Assembly (NCBI GenBank): GCA_903868145.1
Contig: CAIPTY010000054.1
Location: forward strand, 1 to 38,321
Reading direction: 5' to 3'
DNA length: 38,321 nt
DNA from: an uncultured Desulfuromonadales bacterium
GTDB taxonomy: Bacteria; Desulfobacterota; Desulfuromonadia; Geobacterales; Pseudopelobacteraceae
The position numbers and the translations under genes are program-made. This document shows positions 36,394-38,321 of this stretch, piece after piece (position 1 is the stretch's first letter; each line of letters begins with the position of its first letter). The notes below the pieces were generated by a model. It was not told the origin of the DNA. It was given only the letters and a program-made list of their open reading frames with translations, and searched no databases.

Positions 36394-36403
36394 ATAACCA
36401 GCC

Positions 36404-37189
36404 ATGGCACTCAAGAAAGAACCTGAAAAGCATGTTAACCACGAGCGCTGGCTGGTGTCCTACGCCGACTTTATCACCCTGCTGTTTGCTGTTTTTGTCG
36501 TGCTCTATGCCATGGGTCAGACCGACAAAAAGAAGACCGAGGAGGTCATAGCATCCCTGCAATCCTCATTCGGCCTGGCCAGCATCGGCTCTCCCACTCC
36601 GAAAATCAATGTCATCCCCTCAAAAGCTATCAGCATCATTCCATCTCTCAAACCGGAAGTATCCATCAATCCGGTTCCCCGGTCAGGGCGCTCGCTGGCT
36701 CGTGTTCGCGCTGATGAGAAGGATTTTCGCCAGATAAAGTCCTCTATCGAAGCCTATCTGATAAAGCAGGGCGCCCAGAACAAGGTGTCGCTGAACATCA
36801 CCCGCCGCGGCTTGATTGTCAGTCTGAAAGAAGCCGGTTTCTTCGACTCAGGCCAGGCACATATCAGGTCCGATGCCTACGAACTGATCAACACCATCTC
36901 CGATGTCCTGACGCAGTATAACAATCCGATGCGGATTGAGGGACATACCGACAACGTCCCCATCAACACCACGCAATTCCCATCCAACTGGGAGCTTTCC
37001 ACCGCACGGGCCACCAACGCCCTCAAATACCTGATCAAGCATTTTGATGCGGATCCGGATAAAGTCTCGGCCACCGGTTACGCTGAATTTCGACCGCTCG
37101 CCGATAACGGAACCTCTGAGGGGCGCGCCAAGAACCGACGCGTTGACATCGTCATGCTTACGAGCGACGGCGAACGCGGTGAGCCGTAG
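36404..37189 (+). CDS. motB: Flagellar motor stator protein MotB
   Basis: 261-aa protein with a single helix S-Y-A-D22-F-I-T-L-L-F-A-V-F-V-V-L-Y-A-M, where the Asp carries the ion. A linker of about 90 residues follows, then an OmpA-type peptidoglycan-binding domain with E-G-H-T-D-N-V-P and N-W-E-L-S-T-A-R-A. The acidic residue context (A-D-F-I-T) fits a proton-type stator. The rest of the flagellar genes are outside the window. Confidence 0.96.
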   Translation: MALKKEPEKHVNHERWLVSYADFITLLFAVFVVLYAMGQTDKKKTEEVIASLQSSFGLASIGSPTPKINVIPSKAISIIPSLKPEVSINPVPRSGRSLARVRADEKDFRQIKSSIEAYLIKQGAQNKVSLNITRRGLIVSLKEAGFFDSGQAHIRSDAYELINTISDVLTQYNNPMRIEGHTDNVPINTTQFPSNWELSTARATNALKYLIKHFDADPDKVSATGYAEFRPLADNGTSEGRAKNRRVDIVMLTSDGERGEP

Positions 37190-37423
37190 TAGCTCAAACA
37201 TTATCATTCCTGCCGGTGTCCACGGTACGAATGAGAGCACGCTTTGTGGTCTGCTTTGACCTAAAAACGTAATTATGGTCCTGATGCTATTGTCAGCGTG
37301 ATCCCGATCACCAGTAGATATTCTACAGAGATGCCCTCAAATAAGCCCCTAATAAAGTTCAATCGATTTAACAGCAGGTTACATGATCTGTTAGGCAGGG
37401 ATGATATCAAAATGATTTTATAA
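37190..37423. other. Noncoding gap between motB and the right-edge remnant
   Basis: No supported gene, clear terminator or tRNA was found. The only frames here are shadows of low quality. The sequence looks like decaying DNA downstream of the broken module, more AT-rich than motB. Confidence 0.45.
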
Positions 37424-37613
37424 CTACCTGATTCGCTTTGCCTTCGCCCTGGCATTGATGATTTCAGCCAGCTCTTCCCGGCTATCCTTGATCGCTTTGA
37501 TGCGTCTACCTTCAGCCGCTTCCCACGCCTGCGCACGCCGTTCCACCAATCAGCACATACCTATCTGCAAATGGCGCAAAATGTGCTTTGAACCGCTCAA
37601 TGCCTCTCACCAT
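37424..37613 (-). pseudogene. Internally deleted nucleotidyltransferase-like gene (partner of the HTH gene)
   Basis: From ATG 37613 the minus strand encodes M-V-R-G-I-E-R-F-K-A-H-F-A-P-F-A-D-R-Y and then V-L-I-G-G-T-A-C, which resembles the start of a nucleotidyltransferase-fold protein. It stops at 37512 after 33 residues. In a second frame the sequence continues as A-W-E-A-A-E-G-R-R-I-K-A-I-K-D-S-R-E-E-L-A-E, ending at TAG 37424-37426, like the C-terminal helix of a longer protein. The missing middle indicates an internal deletion with a frame change. Its start overlaps the HTH stop by 7 bp. Confidence 0.6.
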
Positions 37614-38321
37614 AAGACTTCCTCCATCATCTTTTCGAGAGCGGACTGCACCCGCTCATCAACGTTATCCTGCAAGCTCAGGTAAAGAGAGAAGCGATCA
37701 ACCACGTCATCTTCTTCCTTAAATAGGAGCGGCGAATAATTCCATATTTCAACTTCATTCGACTGCGGTTCCGCAGCCGGCAGCTCCACGACAGCATTAG
37801 TAAGCTTCATCGATTTCCAATCGTCCAGGCTCACCGCATATACCGGGATAGAAGGAGGCACCAGCAAGGTAAAGTGCGCCAATGCCGTCAACCCCGCGGG
37901 AAGCCCGCTCCACTTCTGCTCAAGGAGACGAATAATTGTCCGTTTCTTTACAGGACTGCGCATGAACTCTTGTGATCTTTGCCACAAGTCTTTTTTCCCG
38001 TCGCTAAAACGCAGCACTCTTTCCCGCCCCTCCGTGACCACTTCTCCCAGCCCGAGGGACGCCAATTCATCAAAGGCCCGCGTTAGCGTCATCACCGTAT
38101 ATCCTAGCTGGTTTGCCAGCCGGGATGGCGTGTAATCTTTTGGTCCGTGCAGTAGCGCATGCAAAACAACTGCTTGAGTGGAAGGGCTCAACTTGCCGGG
38201 AGCGGCTGACCGAATTTGCCTGAAATGTTCCCGAAGATCGATGCCGAGCATCGGAAGATACATCTGATTGCCGGGCACCACAAAAGGGACTTTCTGCTCG
38301 ATTAGGCGCTTGCGGTTGTAG
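37607..38321 (-). CDS. Winged-helix/HTH protein, N-terminus outside the window
   Basis: At least 237 residues. An in-frame GTG at 38281 would give 224 aa, but the frame stays open to base 38321 and the extra residues (Y-N-R-K-R-L-I-E-Q-K-V-P-F) run naturally into V-V-P-G-N-Q-M-Y-L-P, so the true start is probably beyond the edge. A MarR-like HTH is seen at L-S-P-S-T-Q-A-V-V-L-H-A-L-L-H-G followed by P-S-R-L-A-N-Q-L-G-Y-T-V-M-T-L-T-R-A. The C-terminal D-R-F-S-L-Y-L-S-L-Q-D-N-V-D-E-R-V-Q-S-A-L-E block is uncharacterised. It overlaps the broken partner gene, suggesting a regulator/antitoxin role. Confidence 0.72.
   Translation of the reverse strand, partial: YNRKRLIEQKVPFVVPGNQMYLPMLGIDLREHFRQIRSAAPGKLSPSTQAVVLHALLHGPKDYTPSRLANQLGYTVMTLTRAFDELASLGLGEVVTEGRERVLRFSDGKKDLWQRSQEFMRSPVKKRTIIRLLEQKWSGLPAGLTALAHFTLLVPPSIPVYAVSLDDWKSMKLTNAVVELPAAEPQSNEVEIWNYSPLLFKEEDDVVDRFSLYLSLQDNVDERVQSALEKMMEEVLW

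Noticed and set aside
37273-37536. 87-codon minus-strand frame between motB and the HTH gene
   Set aside because: It is a third frame across the broken nucleotidyltransferase-like gene. The other two frames carry the recognisable N- and C-terminal pieces.

Overview
The window looks like chromosomal DNA of a Geobacter/Pelobacter-type member of the Desulfuromonadales. The supporting evidence is a deltaproteobacterial GspN in a pseudopilin/assembly block, a small diheme cytochrome lipoprotein, a futalosine-pathway menaquinone enzyme (MqnC), FlbD beside MotAB, and an rSAM/selenodomain-type glycosyltransferase. The genus is inferred from gene content and protein flavour, not from any search.

Left part (1-13435): the replication-origin neighbourhood. 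On the minus strand dnaA, dnaN, recF, gyrB and the 5' part of gyrA run leftward. On the plus strand rpmH, rnpA, yidD, yidC, mnmE, mnmG and rsmG run rightward. DnaA-box-like 9-mers lie in both AT-rich spacers flanking dnaA. A perfect 16-bp parS palindrome is inside mnmG, but parA/parB do not follow rsmG. Instead there is a 391-bp gap with no gene. mnmE contains a perfect terminator-like hairpin with a T-rich tail near its 5' end.

Middle (13827-24569): one plus-strand run. It holds a YbgC-type thioesterase, mqnC, an RNase D, then arnC and an ArnA split into separate formyltransferase and dehydrogenase genes, then gspH-I-J-K-L-M-N of a type II secretion system. Most junctions overlap by 4 bp or a little more, so translational coupling is likely.

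Right-middle (24612-31183): nadD, rsfS and rlmH (overlapping genes for NAD synthesis and ribosome maturation), gpmI, a ClsB-like cardiolipin synthase, a minus-strand glycosyltransferase, a divergent tatD-family hydrolase, and a diheme lipoprotein.

Right (31192-38321): a minus-strand thiamine operon thiS-thiG-thiE plus a YhcC-type radical SAM gene. It is preceded by a promoter, a TPP riboswitch and an intrinsic terminator, and the alternative pairings can be read directly. ThiS carries nine residues beyond its Gly-Gly end, and the ThiE-like protein lacks the usual metal-binding acids. Divergently follow a BioD-like/DRTGG P-loop protein, preceded by an unusual 18-bp hairpin, and flbD-motA-motB. 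At the right edge a minus-strand HTH protein, whose N-terminus is outside the window, overlaps an internally deleted partner that looks like a nucleotidyltransferase gene, apparently the remnant of a two-gene module.

No tRNA, rRNA, CRISPR array or intact insertion sequence was seen. The most unusual signals are the ThiS tail, the terminator-like hairpin in mnmE, the parS without parAB, the hairpin before the DRTGG gene, the split ArnA, and the decayed HTH/nucleotidyltransferase pair.
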